From positions 35,921,895 through 35,985,894 of the forward strand of contig CM073590.1 of the NCBI GenBank assembly GCA_037074705.1: a stretch of DNA of 64,000 nucleotides. Direction: 5' to 3'. Positions 1 to 10,476 of this stretch are shown piece after piece. The DNA is from Zhengitettix transpicula (lineage: Eukaryota; Arthropoda; Insecta; Orthoptera; Tetrigidae). A program made the translations under genes and the position numbers. Below the pieces are notes generated by a model. That model saw only the letters and a list, made by a program, of their open reading frames with translations. It had not been told where the DNA came from and did no database searches. How positions within the stretch are numbered: position 1 is the stretch's first letter; each line of letters begins with the position of its first letter.

Positions 1-1439
1 TAATTATCACTTATAGATGGGAAGTTTTATTCAGAGATTGTGAATGACAGTAGAATAAAAATAATTTAAATAATTTATGTACATATAAATTTAGCAGGAA
101 AAAATCTAACTGAAAATAAAAAATGAATAAATAAATATAATAGTGCACTCACAGATACAAAATAATTGACTCTTTATCTCATGCTAATTGGTGAAGTGAA
201 CCATTACGAAGCTATGTTTAAATTACACTAGTCGGCAAATTTTTAAACTCTGGCAACGCTATTCTTTGTTAAAAAAATATTTTTTTTCAACGATACCGAG
301 AAGGCGGATGTCGCTTTGATATGTGACCGGTATTGTGATGCATCAGGATGTTCGGTGCAGGAATCGGTCAGAGAAGCGTCACAGGAGAGGACATCATTAG
401 CAGATGTCGTCCATTCCATGGACTCCATTCCACGTTCTTAACGACAGTACTTCGTCGAGACTTTCTCCCTGCTCTGAGACTTTAAAAGCTGGTTGTCTAC
501 TCGGTCACGACTTGGACAAGAAACTGTTACTGCTCTGGGTCGCGACTTAGACCCGAATGCCGTGCTCTCTCCAATCTTCTCATTTGGGATTTCAAAATTC
601 CATTTTAAAACGGGTAATCGCTGTGCACTGAGTTTAATTTTCCTTTGCTGGCCTCAGCGAAAATGGAAACAAATGGAGTAGGCTACTAACTCTGATGAAC
701 TAAATTTATTATGTTGCCAGATGGTTCAAATTTAGCATGCCCGTCTTCGTAAGCCACTTAATTCGTTCTACCTAATATTTTGGACTTCACTTGGCAACTG
801 ACAGGAGTGATTCCTCAAGCTTCCCTCAAACCCATCTAATTACCTCCAATAGTCATTGTGCCAAAGGAACGGGTTGTCTGCCAGAGTAACATAAAAAGTT
901 ACGTAGCCTTCAAAATAATCCTCGTGTAAATACCATTCATTACAGAATAGATTGTTGTAACGGATTTTAATGGTTATAAATTTAAATAGGCTGGTCGTTC
1001 CAGAATGACTACTTTAACATAAACAGTACGGTGGTAAATTTTACTGAATGACATATCCATGAACTGGTGTTTTACAATACAGGTGTAGTATTATTAGTGC
1101 AGATTGTTGGACTGAAATGTAACTACAAAAGTTTTATTGTTTCTTATAAACCTTTTCCAGATGAATATGGTCAGCTGACCGAAAGCTTCTGATTTATTTA
1201 ATTTTAAAATTATGAATAAATAAGGAATTAAATTGATACTGTGAACTGTTTATTGGTTTTGACTTTCCTATATTTATATAGATTTTTAGCTTCAGATATT
1301 ATACTTAAATTTATTGAATTTTGATTGTAAGAAAAGTATATAATTTGAAATTTTTATTGCTGTTAAGAGATGATGATAATAAAATGGATAGAGACAACCA
1401 ATCCATGCAAAAATTACTTAAGGCTAAGACAAATATAAT
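1..1439. other. AT-rich stretch without recognised gene
   Basis: Mostly AT-rich sequence with only short ORFs that look random. A possible degenerate hammerhead/PLE remnant lies at 1155-1195 and is listed separately. I see no splice-bounded exon or familiar protein motif. Confidence 0.5.
1155..1195 (+). ncRNA. Hammerhead-like remnant (possible PLE terminus)
   Basis: The palindrome GGTCAGCTGACC is followed directly by GAAAGCTTCTG. CAG upstream and CTG downstream could pair as helix I, and the AGCT after GAAA resembles a minimal palindromic stem III. The expected CUGANGA core reads ATGAATA, so two core positions are wrong. It may be a decayed ribozyme from another Penelope-like element, or chance. 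Confidence 0.25.
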
Positions 1440-1788
1440 AGTTCGTCTCATAGGAATAGTCGGCCAGCTGTCTCCTAAACTGGTCAAGGCACGGAGAAGG
1501 GAATGCTGCGTCCCCACATCAATCCTCTCTCCCGCCAAGGGAAGGGCGTGGGGCAAGTACCTAATGCGCGACATACATGATGCAGGTTTTTTAGGGTTTG
1601 TCCTTCATCATTTTTAGGCAAAATCCTGGTAGGATCCTTAAAGCATAGCCCGGGGGCCATAGTTAACGTTCCTACCTTTCTCTACACTTTCAAATCCCTT
1701 CCTATGCTATTCAAGTGCATTTGCCACCACGTGGATTACCCTCATGTAGCCTGCTACCTCCCCCATCCCCCTCCCCCCCCAAAAAAAA
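1440..1788 (+). repeat. Family P repeat, 5'-truncated copy
   Basis: It matches the second half of the family P consensus: GGAATAGTCGGCCAGCTG, then the GGGCGTGGGACAAGTACC-like segment, TAGGATCCTTAAA, CCTATGCTATT and a terminal ATGTAGCCTGCTACC. The tail is C-rich (CCCCATCCCCCTCCCCCCCC) before eight A. It is truncated at the 5' side. The ORFs inside it are repeat by-products. Confidence 0.85.
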
Positions 1789-3065
1789 CATCCGAAGAGT
1801 TGTGGTTCTTATCGTATTTGCGTCGCGCGCATCTTCACATTTTCAGTTCAATATCTTCAATAACGCCAACTGATAATTGGACCGCCCAAGGCAATTCAGG
1901 GAGCGTTCGCCGACAAAGCGATTATAAAACAATTTTATCAACACCTGCAAATCCTTTGTCATTAAATTAAAATGAATTAAATAAATTTTCGGCATGGTTG
2001 CGTAAACGCTCGGTAAATTGAAGTAATTAAAACACATTTGCACACAAACACGCCCACTCGGCTGAAATCGCCGGCCAGAGCATCCGACACAACAAAGCAA
2101 ATATTTTCTACGCAATATTTCAAATTTTAGTTGTCACGTGTGTTTGACTACAGTCGACTCGCATTAAACACAATGCTCTTTACGCCTCAGCTACTGTTAA
2201 TTTACAACTGGATCAGCTAGAGGTTTTGTTTTAATTCTGTTATTGACTTGGAACTCACAATGTAATTATTCTGCCGTTAACAGGCCGATAGGAGAGCAGT
2301 TTTAATTCAATGCTATATTTACGAATACACGCAAAACTTGTTCAAGAGTTGGAGAAACAAACAAACGTAATTCCTTTAGGCAGGGCGCAAAGCTTAACAT
2401 AGATTTATACTTTACTAACAGCTTATTGCAAGCGCACCGGTTCACGCGTCGTCCATAATCCAGTTCCAGTGCTACGGTTATTAATTTCGCCACTTTTAAG
2501 CCCCTCCTCCCTCTGTGAGGAAGGCGAAGACTTGGGCTGTCGAAGAATTGGAATGCAACTGCGACAAAACGCAATTCCCAGCATCCGTTATATATAGACT
2601 ATTACTCAAAGATTGATTAAATTTCAATTGATTAATATACCAAATGAAAGATTTGTAGCAAATATAGTCATTGAAAAAATAATTTATCTTACAAATAAAA
2701 ATGAGATTAAGGTAAAAATATCTTAAATTCTGAAGTTTTGCATAATTTCTGCGGAATAACATTTTTACTAATCACCTCCAAATTAGTTTAATAATGTTTT
2801 TACAGCTTTCGACTATAAATCAACAAAAATCATATAATTATCTAATGTCGTAGATGTTGCGTAAGAAGATATAGATTATGTTTACCATAATGAAATTTTT
2901 TAAGTGTTTTGAACATGTACTATTATTTTATTACATACCTGAAAGTTAAAATAATTTTTACAACATTGGTGTTTCTCCTTTTTGCTGACGAATAATATTT
3001 TAACACCTGAAGAGGTCCCAAAACTTACTTAAACTTTTCAGTGTGAAGGCAATTTATTATAAGAA
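1789..3065. other. Unassigned sequence with two GC-richer patches
   Basis: No gene is recognised. Patches around 1985-2105 and 2395-2575 are richer in G+C and CpG than their surroundings and match no repeat in the window. They could be conserved non-coding DNA or exon remnants. Several overlapping minus-strand ORFs of about 90 codons here show no known motif. Confidence 0.4.
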
Positions 3066-3621
3066 TTTTTTTTTAGGGCAACAGGCTACATGAGGGTGAT
3101 CCACATTGGGCAACTCCCCTTTAATAGCATAGGAAGGGATTTGAAAGGGGGGATGCGGAAGGGTAGAGGAAGGTAGCCAAGGGTTACTAGGGCCCCCGGG
3201 CTATGGTTTAAGGATCCTACCCGGCATTCGCCTAAAGAAATGCAGGGAAAACCCTAGTAAAACCTGCATCAGGTAGGTTGGGCATTGGGTTCTTGTCCCA
3301 CGCCCTTCCGATAGCGGGAGAGGAGTTTGCTGTGGGGACGCAGCATTCCCTTCTCCGTGCCTCGACCCGTTTAGGAGGCAGTTGGCCGACTATTCCAATG
3401 GGAATAGGGGACAACTCTTACCGTATGCCAAAGGTCTGTGACCCCGGTACATACACCTCTCAAAACGCGCCGAGGTGCCTGGGCTTGTGGGAACCTTAGT
3501 TCAAAAATAGAGAGGAAAAGGCTTCCCCAAAGGTAGCCCCTTCGTATCTCTCCTAAAAGGTTCGACCTGCGAGAGAATACCCCTCCCAGGTTACCTGCGA
3601 GAGAATTCTCCCGCAGCCTGG
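3066..3621 (-). repeat. Family P repeat, near full-length copy
   Basis: On the minus strand it runs from the hairpin-rich start (repeated CCTGCGAGAGAAT/CTCTCGCAGG palindromes near 3580-3620) through the body to a poly(A) tail seen as T9 at 3066-3074 followed by AGGGCAACAGGCTACATGAG. The two ORFs of 60-96 codons inside recur in other copies because the DNA is repeated. No Pol III A/B box is evident. Confidence 0.88.
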
Positions 3622-3688
3622 TATTCAGACCAGGGAGGAGAAATGAATTTTTATTAATCAACGCATTTAAAAATATTTATAACTCAAT

Positions 3689-4067
3689 TTTTTTTAGGGC
3701 AACATGGTCACATGCAAGATGTAAGGTATATATCCAGTCTCATTTCAATTTATATATTCACTATCTTTCATATAGATTTATGAAAGAGATACATAAAATC
3801 ATCGAGCTTTTTTCTGAAGCAAGCGGTGGGCAGCGTTGTTATTCATAAAGATAAGTAAAGGGGAACAATGGTACATCAAATTGATTTTTTTCAAATGGGG
3901 AATAAATTAATGTAGCTTATGAACCACTTCAAAGAATGACCGTTCATCCGATAAAGAGAACAAAGTCCTTCTTGAAACTTTGAACAGACTAAACTACTAT
4001 TTTACTTCCTATGCTATTAAAGGGGAGTTGGATTACACTCATGTAGCCTGTTACCTTAAAAAAAGAT
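3689..4067. repeat. Two family P 3' ends facing outward around a different repeat
   Basis: At 3689-3712 there is a minus-oriented family P 3' tip (T8 then AGGGCAACATGG). At 4008-4067 there is a plus-oriented tip (CCTATGCTATTAAAGGGGAG to CCTGTTACC and A7). They lie about 300 bp apart in inverted orientation. The interval contains the dispersed segment at 3766-3900. Confidence 0.6.
3766..3900 (+). repeat. Dispersed repeat shared with 7425-7550
   Basis: Shared blocks include GATACATAAAATMATCG, GCAGCGTTGTTATTCATAAA and GATAAGTAAAGGGGAACA. One frame is open for about 20 codons in both copies (FMKxIHKIIxLFSEA), so it may derive from an unrecognised transposon ORF, but stops follow in both copies. 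Confidence 0.6.
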
Positions 4068-4789
4068 ATTAAGAATAAATTAACTACCATTTAGTGAGGT
4101 TAAATGTTGTTATACTGTAATTAAGATATGTAATACGAATGTATTAATAAGAAATTAATTAAAAGTTAAGAACCATTCATCGCGAGCAAATCATATAATT
4201 ACTTGCGATCGATAATTGCAAATATTTTGACTACCGTAACTAGAAGCAAGAGTAATAGCGAGGCAGAAGTATAGAATAAGCTTTAATCCTGGAGGGGGTG
4301 GGGGGACTGTGTAAATGCATACCGTAGTCTCGATTGCATCCTCCCAGTGAAAGCCGCCCTAAAGATTGTCAAGTGTAGACCCGGAAATTAGAAGCTGCCT
4401 TTAGAATTTTCGACATAAATAAGGTTATAAAATGAAGAGAGCTGCAATTTCTGAATGATAGTACCCTCAGGAGGGAATGAACTAATGAAACGAATTGAAT
4501 TCTGGTAATTGTGAGTAACTTACCAAATCAACACAATTCATGAACGAAAAAATATTCAATTTATAATTCCTGAGAAATGAGATTCGCGTGAGGAGCCGGA
4601 GAGATTCCAACATTCACCTTAAATAACTATATCTAACGGTAAGATATTTATAATTTGGAAAAGATAGGAAAAATTTGCAACTATGAAGCACAGACTTGTC
4701 CACTTTTTTCCTGTAAAACATAAAAAACATATTTTCTTTCTTATGTGTGATCAATACACGTAAAGTTAAATATATTTGAAATGAAAGAA
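4068..4789. other. AT-rich stretch, nothing recognised
   Basis: I see no gene, repeat unit shared with the rest of the window, or RNA motif. A short G-run (GGAGGGGGTGGGGGG, near 4291) is the only compositional oddity. Confidence 0.4.
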
Positions 4790-4801
4790 AATTACGTTGA
4801 G

Positions 4802-5394
4802 GGCATTAAGCCTGCGAGAGGATTCTCTCGCAGGCAAAACCTTGTAGGAGAGATACGAAGGGGCTACCTTTGGGGATGCCTTTTCTTACCAGAGAGCTCT
4901 GGCGGGGGCTACCTTTGGGGATGCTCTCACATCTCTCTGGTTTTTTTTGAACTAAGGTTCCCACATGCCGAGGCACCTCGGTCTGTTTTGAGAGGTGTAT
5001 GTTCCGGGGTCGCAGTCCTTGGGCATACGGCAAGAGTTGTCCGCTATTCCTATTGGAATAGTCGGCCAGCTGCCTCCTAAACAGGCCAAGGCATGGCGAG
5101 GGGTAAGCTGCGTCCCCACAGCAAACTCCTCTCCCGCTATCGGAAGGGCGTGGGACAAGTACTTAATGCCCGACCTACCCGATGCAGGTTTTTCTAAGGT
5201 TTTCCCTGCATTCCTTTAGGCGAATGCCGGGTAGGATCCTTAAAATATAGCCCGGGGGCCCTAGTTAACCCTTGGCTACCTTCCTCTACCCTTCCGCATC
5301 CCCCCTTTCAAATCCCTTCCTATGCTATTAAAGGGGAGTTGCCCTAAGTGGATTACCCTCATGTAGCCTATTGCCAAAAAAAAAAAAAAAAAAA
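4802..5394 (+). repeat. Family P repeat, full-length first half of a dimer
   Basis: The 5' hairpin CCTGCGAGAG/CTCTCGCAGG is at 4811-4835, followed by GAGATACGAAGGGGCTACC and the full body, ending in TAGCCTATTGCC and A19 at 5376-5394. A duplicated AGCTCTGGCGGGGGCTACC-type block lies near 4890-4925. The second copy follows without intervening DNA. AATTACGTTGAG at 4790-4801 is one half of the TSD of the whole dimer. Confidence 0.9.
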
Positions 5395-5841
5395 GGGATG
5401 CCTTTTCCTCTCCGTTTTTGAACTAAGGTTCCACAAGCCGAGGCACCTCGGCCTGTTCTGAGAGGTGTATGTTCCGGTAAGAGTTGTCCGCTATTCCCAT
5501 TGGAATAGTCGGCCAGCTGTCTCCTAAACTGGTCGAGGCACGGAGAAGGGAATGCTGCGTCCCCACAGCAAACTCCTCTCCCGCTATCGGAAGGGCGTTG
5601 GACAAGTACCCAATGCCCGACCTACCTGATGCAGGTTTTTCTAGGGTTTTCCCTGAATTTCTTTAGGCGAATGCCGGGTAGGATCCTTAAAATATAGCCC
5701 GGAGGCCCTAGTAGCCCTTGGCTACCTTCCTCTACCCTTCCGCATCCCCACTTTCAAATCACTTCCTATGCTATTAAAGGGGAGTTGCCCAACGTGGATT
5801 ACCCTCATGTAGCCTGTTGCCCTAAAAAAAAACAAAAAAAC
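5395..5841 (+). repeat. Family P repeat, 5'-truncated second half of the dimer
   Basis: It starts in the family body at GGGATGCCTTTTCC directly after the A19 of the preceding copy and ends with TAGCCTGTTGCCCT and an A-rich tail (A9 C A7 C). AATTACGTTTGAG at 5842-5854 matches the sequence before the first copy apart from one extra T, so both copies look like one insertion event. Confidence 0.9.
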
Positions 5842-5859
5842 AATTACGTTTGAGTGAAA

Positions 5860-6160
5860 ATTAATAGTAAAAAAGATAGCCAAATACAGACAAAATAAGT
5901 GATAATATAAATAGCACACAACGTTTCTGGGATTCTTGTCCCTTTCTTCAATTGCTAAGAAGATCCTAGAGCGACTCAAATGCACTCGCCAGTGACAAAA
6001 CTCAATAGCTTATTTTTGGCAACTGACGAGTGCATTTGTGTCGCTCTAGGCTCTTCTTAGCAATTGAAGAAAGGGACAAGAATCCCAGAAACGTTGTGTG
6101 CTATTTATATTTTCACATATTTTTTCTGTATTTGGGTATCTTTTTTATTATTAAATACAT
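5860..6160. mobile_element. Foldback pair of Penelope-like element termini
   Basis: Two arms of about 130 bp are inverted around a spacer of roughly 25 bp near 6000-6025. The left arm is in minus orientation and the right in plus. Each contains the PLE terminal block (GTCGCTCTAGGC, GAAGAAAGGGACAAGAATCC, CAGAAACGTTGTGTG). Both arms share variants absent from other copies (AGCAATTGAAGA rather than GCACCTGAAGA, and GTGTGCTA rather than GTGTGGTA), so they descend from one another. The hammerhead core is mutated at C3 (UUGAAGA). Confidence 0.75.
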
Positions 6161-6189
6161 TATCTTAAAATGATGGACCCTTAAGAAAT

Positions 6190-6480
6190 TTGGAATCCAA
6201 CCCGGGATCATCCGCTTACCTGGCGGAAACACTACCAACGAGCAATCCCTCTCGACTCCAGATTACATGCGAAATTCGTCCATCCATTAAACCTAATGCG
6301 GCTCGCCTAGAATTTACGTATCACAGTTCTTCTACGGCCTAATTCTAGGATTTGGTACAGCGTGTCCCGGGTTCGATTCCTGGTTTAATCGATATTTTTT
6401 ATCCTCATAGTGAATTTAAATTTAACTATGGCCTTTACGGCCTAATGCTTGTGAAAGATTCTCTATATTGCTGAATTGTA
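6190..6480 (-). repeat. tRNA-like (Pol III type) repeat, family S
   Basis: On the minus strand, TCCTAGAATTAGGCCGTAGA leads to GGTTTAATGGATGGACGAAT, then a tRNA-like head (GCTCGTTGGTAGTGTTTCCG, AAGCGGATGATCCCGGGTTG) with A-box and B-box resemblance. The same order of blocks appears on the plus strand at 12885-13065. A further B-box-like GGGTTCGATTCC is at 6369-6380 on the plus strand, and GGCCTTTACGGCC at about 6430 is shared with 12780. Confidence 0.55.
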
Positions 6481-6950
6481 GTATACTAATGAGAAAGAAG
6501 ACTAAATTAACATTAATCTACTAGGGAAGGAGGAAAGAAGAGATTTAGATACATGAAAATATGAGTTGCTTGACAGAGAAATATGAGTTTATTTAATTAA
6601 ATTATCATCAAGATAATGTCGATTGTATTCTTGCCGGTATCCGCAGACAACCTCAACTTTCACAGGTGCCACAGTAGACCTAATCATCTCGCCTGGAGCA
6701 CAAATCAGGATAAAGTGTGAGACGCGTTCTAGTAACTTGAGATACTATAGTACGTCATTTTTAAAATTATTTTGTATTCCTAGTATTGTTACTTAAATGT
6801 CTCAAAACGTACCATTTAGTAGTACATAATAGTAGCCTGAGAAGTAACGTTCAAGTTGTTATATTATGTTTCTCATTGAGAAAAGCATTATTCCAAATAA
6901 ATATTATTATTTCAATTTAAGTTATTTTTATAACATAAATTAAGCACTTG

Positions 6951-7000
<50 letters not shown>

Positions 7001-7424
7001 AATAATTATATGAATTAAAATTCATAGTCCGTATAAATACTTTTATGAATGCTGTGCTGTGTGAGGTTTTAATAAGAATTTATGATAATTAAAATCTGCA
7101 GCAAGATCGCTGCTTAATGACGCTATTTTGCTTCACGGTCCCTCGAACAGCAAGTAATTCCTGAGCATCTGTGAAGCGTTCTCTAAACGGAGCTGAACTC
7201 TTCTGGGCCGAGCTTGGGCTCTTAGCGTAGTCAGACGACGCCCATTGCGGATTCATGGCCCATCTAGTAAATAAAACATCACAGCGACTCCGATACGAGC
7301 GCCAGGTGGTACAACGGCGCTCCACTTGCTTTGCGAACGAACTCAATGACGACGGAACTCAAATGTGAGTGACAAACTTGCGATAAGAAGCTACTGGTCC
7401 ACAGTTGGACGTTGGATGGATTTT
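6481..7424. other. Unassigned sequence with an (AT)n microsatellite
   Basis: It is AT-rich overall. A dinucleotide (AT)n run occupies about 6954-6996. A GC-richer patch at 7085-7375 has an 85-codon minus-strand ORF without recognisable motif and no match elsewhere in the window, so I do not call it a gene. Confidence 0.45.
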
Positions 7425-7550
7425 ATGAAAGTGATACATAAAATAATCGCTCTCTTTTCAGAAGCATGCGATGGACAGCGTTGTTATTCATAAAGATAAG
7501 TAAAGGGGAACATTGGTACATCTGATAAAGCATATATGGAGAAAAAATTG
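7425..7550 (+). repeat. Second copy of the dispersed repeat at 3766-3900
   Basis: It shares GATACATAAAATAATCGCTC, ACAGCGTTGTTATTCATAAA and GATAAGTAAAGGGGAACATT with the first copy and lies in the same orientation. The flanks differ, showing an independent insertion or duplication. Confidence 0.6.
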
Positions 7551-7694
7551 TAGACTATTTTCTTTTTAATTTATTATTTATAGTCGCGTCAACTTAAAAG
7601 TCATTGGCGACTTACCATATCTACTACATGAAATTATTACAATTAGTTCGTATTAACGATGTATTTTATGATTAGTGTCAGATTAATTATCTAT

Positions 7695-7934
7695 TTAGAT
7701 TAGATCCTGAATGCCGGTTTCCTTGCTAAACTTTAGTAGGTTATTTATTGCCGCTGCTGAATTACATATCTCCCTTCTCGTGTATTTCTGAATTGTGGCT
7801 CTTCTAGTCATGTCGTGCTTTGGGCAGCCGTAGAGGATATGCTGGATCGTCAGGGCAGCCTTGCATACGTCACATGTAGGTTGCTGTGACCTGGAAAATA
7901 GATAAGGGTACGTGAGGTTAGAATGGAGAGTCAT
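7695..7934 (-). pseudogene. Jockey-type non-LTR retrotransposon ORF2, C-terminal fragment
   Basis: The minus-strand reading frame contains CDVCKAALTIQHILYGCP, a C-x2-C-x7-H-x4-C motif with the T-x-x-HIL-x-x-CP context typical of the cysteine-rich C-terminus of jockey and R1-type ORF2 proteins. In such proteins it follows the reverse transcriptase and is thought to bind RNA or target DNA. Only about 79 codons remain. The methionine at the listed start is internal to the ancestral protein, and the polymerase and endonuclease parts are missing upstream, as expected of a 5'-truncated insertion. It is not a functional gene. Confidence 0.75.
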
Positions 7935-7950
7935 TGCACTTTGAAATTAA

Positions 7951-9199
7951 TTTGTTGTAACATTATATAAACATTTTTGAACATTATCTACGCATTGTTT
8001 GGGAACAGAATCAGTGGCCAATAATAGATGTGTTGTATTGTTGTTAGGCGCCACGACGAAAACAGAAAATTTGATTAGTCAATTTTTTGAAGCCACAAAT
8101 GGTTAGAAACTATGTCTTTGGCAAATTGCTAAAAACTTCGAGATTGTGCTGGAGACAAGAAACGAAACAGAATGTTATGGCGCATTGAGGTAGCTACATC
8201 GTGCACGACAGAGGGCCGCTAACAGAATATATGATTCCAATTGAAGCACAGTACTATAGGAAACGAAACTGAACTAAAGGATCAGGATGGAAAAACCTCG
8301 ACAAGACCAGTAATCGAATCCAAGACTTCAATTTGATACGAGGCGGCCTGCTCTGCTACCAGGGTAAACTCCCCAACAGGTGTAAGCTTTCTCCAAAGTG
8401 TTGTATAGACCTGTACACAGGCTCACCTCCAAATAACTAAATCACATTTAACACGGCCTAATTTTTGAACTTCTATGAAATCGGATATTTTGTGTAAATT
8501 GATCAAGGGTTCAATGATCTAATACAGTAACTGAAAACACGCATCAATTTGAAGGAACGAATAAAATTTAAAAATTCTTCTACTGAGGATGAACCAGGAT
8601 CTCTGCTGATAGCCTATAAATCACGGCCCCAATTTTTAACTTTAATCGGCACGTATCACAATTTTCATTCGTTTCCTTTAGTGACGGAACTAAATCCACG
8701 ATCCACTAAATAATATGGTAGTGTTTCAATTAAATTCTTTTATAGACCATAATGCAGCCTAAACTGTATGTATTGTAATATTTAAAAGATTATATAAACA
8801 AAATGCCAACACGTTGTGACGCCAAATTATGTAGTATTCAAGCAATTTATAAAATGAAACAAAGATGCCACCACGTTACAGCCAAATTATGTGGTATACA
8901 CATTTATTAAATGAATAAAGGAAGGAAGTCGAAATTTAATCAAATATTTAAATAATAACAAAGATTATTTATTTAACAAATTAAAATTTCGTTGAATTTA
9001 CATTTTAATATTGTTATATTTTATGACAATTAAATTTCATAAATTTAATAAAGACAGTGATTTGCAATTATTGCCAAAAAAATGTATTTAAATTTACGAT
9101 AGCAAACTTATATACCAACAAACAAAAACTATTATAATTCTGAAGAGTTATATAAATCTGGCGGTAAACGATATTTACGTAAAGGTTTACAGATATTTT
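7951..9199. other. Unassigned sequence with tRNA-like patch and a short tandem duplication
   Basis: At 8285-8365 the minus strand has GGTAGCAGAGCAGGCCGCC followed by TTGGATTCGATTACTGG, resembling the A and B boxes of a tRNA-derived repeat. At 8800-8900 GCCAACACGTTGTGACGCCA and GCCACCACGTTACAGCCA begin two imperfect tandem copies of about 70 bp. The remainder shows nothing I recognise. Confidence 0.4.
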
Positions 9200-9201
9200 T
9201 T

Positions 9202-9425
9202 AATGAATAAGAAAGATAGCCAATTCAGATAAAAAAGTGATCATATAAATACCACACAACGTTTCTGGGATCCTTGTTCCTTTCGTCAGGTGCGAAGAAG
9301 AGCCTAGAGCGACACAACTGCATTTGTCACTTGACAAAACCAAAAACGACGAAAACGCAACGACAATGGGAGAGTCGAAGGGTTAGCGTAACAATAAGGG
9401 AGTAAGGTTTAGTGTAACATAGCAT
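9202..9425 (-). mobile_element. Penelope-like element terminal segment, isolated copy
   Basis: It matches the left terminus of the PLE at 46.4 kb over its whole length: AATGAATAAGAAAGATAGCC, the hammerhead block, GTCGCTCTAGGC, then GACGAAAACGCAACGACAAT and GGGTTAGCGTAACAATAAGG. No coding part is attached, so this is a solo terminal repeat or a very short truncated copy. It holds the best-preserved hammerhead motif in the window. Confidence 0.8.
9246..9303 (-). ncRNA. Hammerhead ribozyme-like motif with minimal stem III
   Basis: Minus strand: CTGACGA (9289-9283) fits the CUGANGA core and GAAAC lies at 9265-9261. The next bases G-U pair back in ACGU, a two-pair palindromic stem III. U at 9258 would be the cleavage residue. 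GUGUGG after it pairs with UCGCAC just before the core (four Watson-Crick or wobble pairs starting G-C, U-A, G-C, then U-G, G-C). Helix II is weak: GGA/UCC here, GGGA/UCCC in sister copies, with unpaired A residues at its base. This matches the minimal hammerheads known from Penelope-like elements, where activity usually needs a dimer. Confidence 0.65.
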
Positions 9426-10476
9426 TTATTTAGAGCTGCCATCGTTTGTGCACACGTGATTATTTAATTTTTATTTCACTGACAGACAAGAGCACTGATT
9501 TTATTATCGTCTACCTTTCCAACACTTTGGGTGCCTTCCTACTTTGCTGAATTCGTATTGACACGCTCAGTTTGCTGTGAAGAATCTTCAATAGAAAAGC
9601 TGATGTTATTCAGCCCATACTTTGCTGAATTTGACCACAAACTCGCCCTACCATAGTCAGACCAAGCAAAACACACACACACACTCCTAACTATCAGAGT
9701 GACTATATCTTCGAGACTGTCGACGATTAAGTTCTGAGCGTCTTATATATCTTTTCGACAATACACCTAGCAACCATTAATTATACTCTCTGCATTCTCG
9801 CGCCAAACAATGTTGTTCTTGACAATGCTCTGGCCAAAAAGTTACGCCGCCAATAATTAAAGAAAAATTTATTAATAATACATTTCATTACATCTTTCTA
9901 ATATTTGCATTTGCTACCAGGATTTTTAATAATTCTTGTAGTCAAAAAACGAATCAGAACTCCATCGAGAATGCTCATTTTTAAAATCTCTTCAAATTTC
10001 TTATTTAAGTGAAAACAGCCAAAAGTTCACTACCGTTAAACAAGTCATAATAATTTTTTTTAATGTTGCTAAATTAGGAAAATGGATGAATAACTGTAGT
10101 CCTAAAGAAATTATCTCCTTATTTTTCACTTTTTTATGCTTCCCCTCTCCTATATTTTTATTAAACGTTCTCCAAGTGCCCCTTTCCCTTCTTTGGTCGT
10201 TTCTCTGCCCCTAGTGGTAGTATCGACCACTTTGGGGAAAATTTGTTTGGAGCGTACAGCGCTTAGGAACAAATTTTTGCAAGGATTGTACGTGAGTTTT
10301 TATATTTTATAGATTACTGTAGGGGCAGAAAAATATCTTAATCTAAAAGTCCTTAAAATTTACTTTCAAAACTTATCAGACTGCTTACGGAATGAAAACA
10401 ATATTTTTCATTTTCATTACGCCTCTGTCATGACGCAAAACAGAGTAAATGGTTTGACGAACGAACATCGAATTGA
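9426..10476. other. Unassigned AT-rich sequence
   Basis: No gene or shared repeat is recognised. A hairpin CCCCTAGTGGT/ACCACTTTGGGG lies at 10206-10236. A short (AC)n run is near 9671-9684. Confidence 0.4.

Noticed and set aside
243..428. 61-codon minus-strand ORF near the left edge
   Set aside because: No motif, no repeat match and a length expected by chance.
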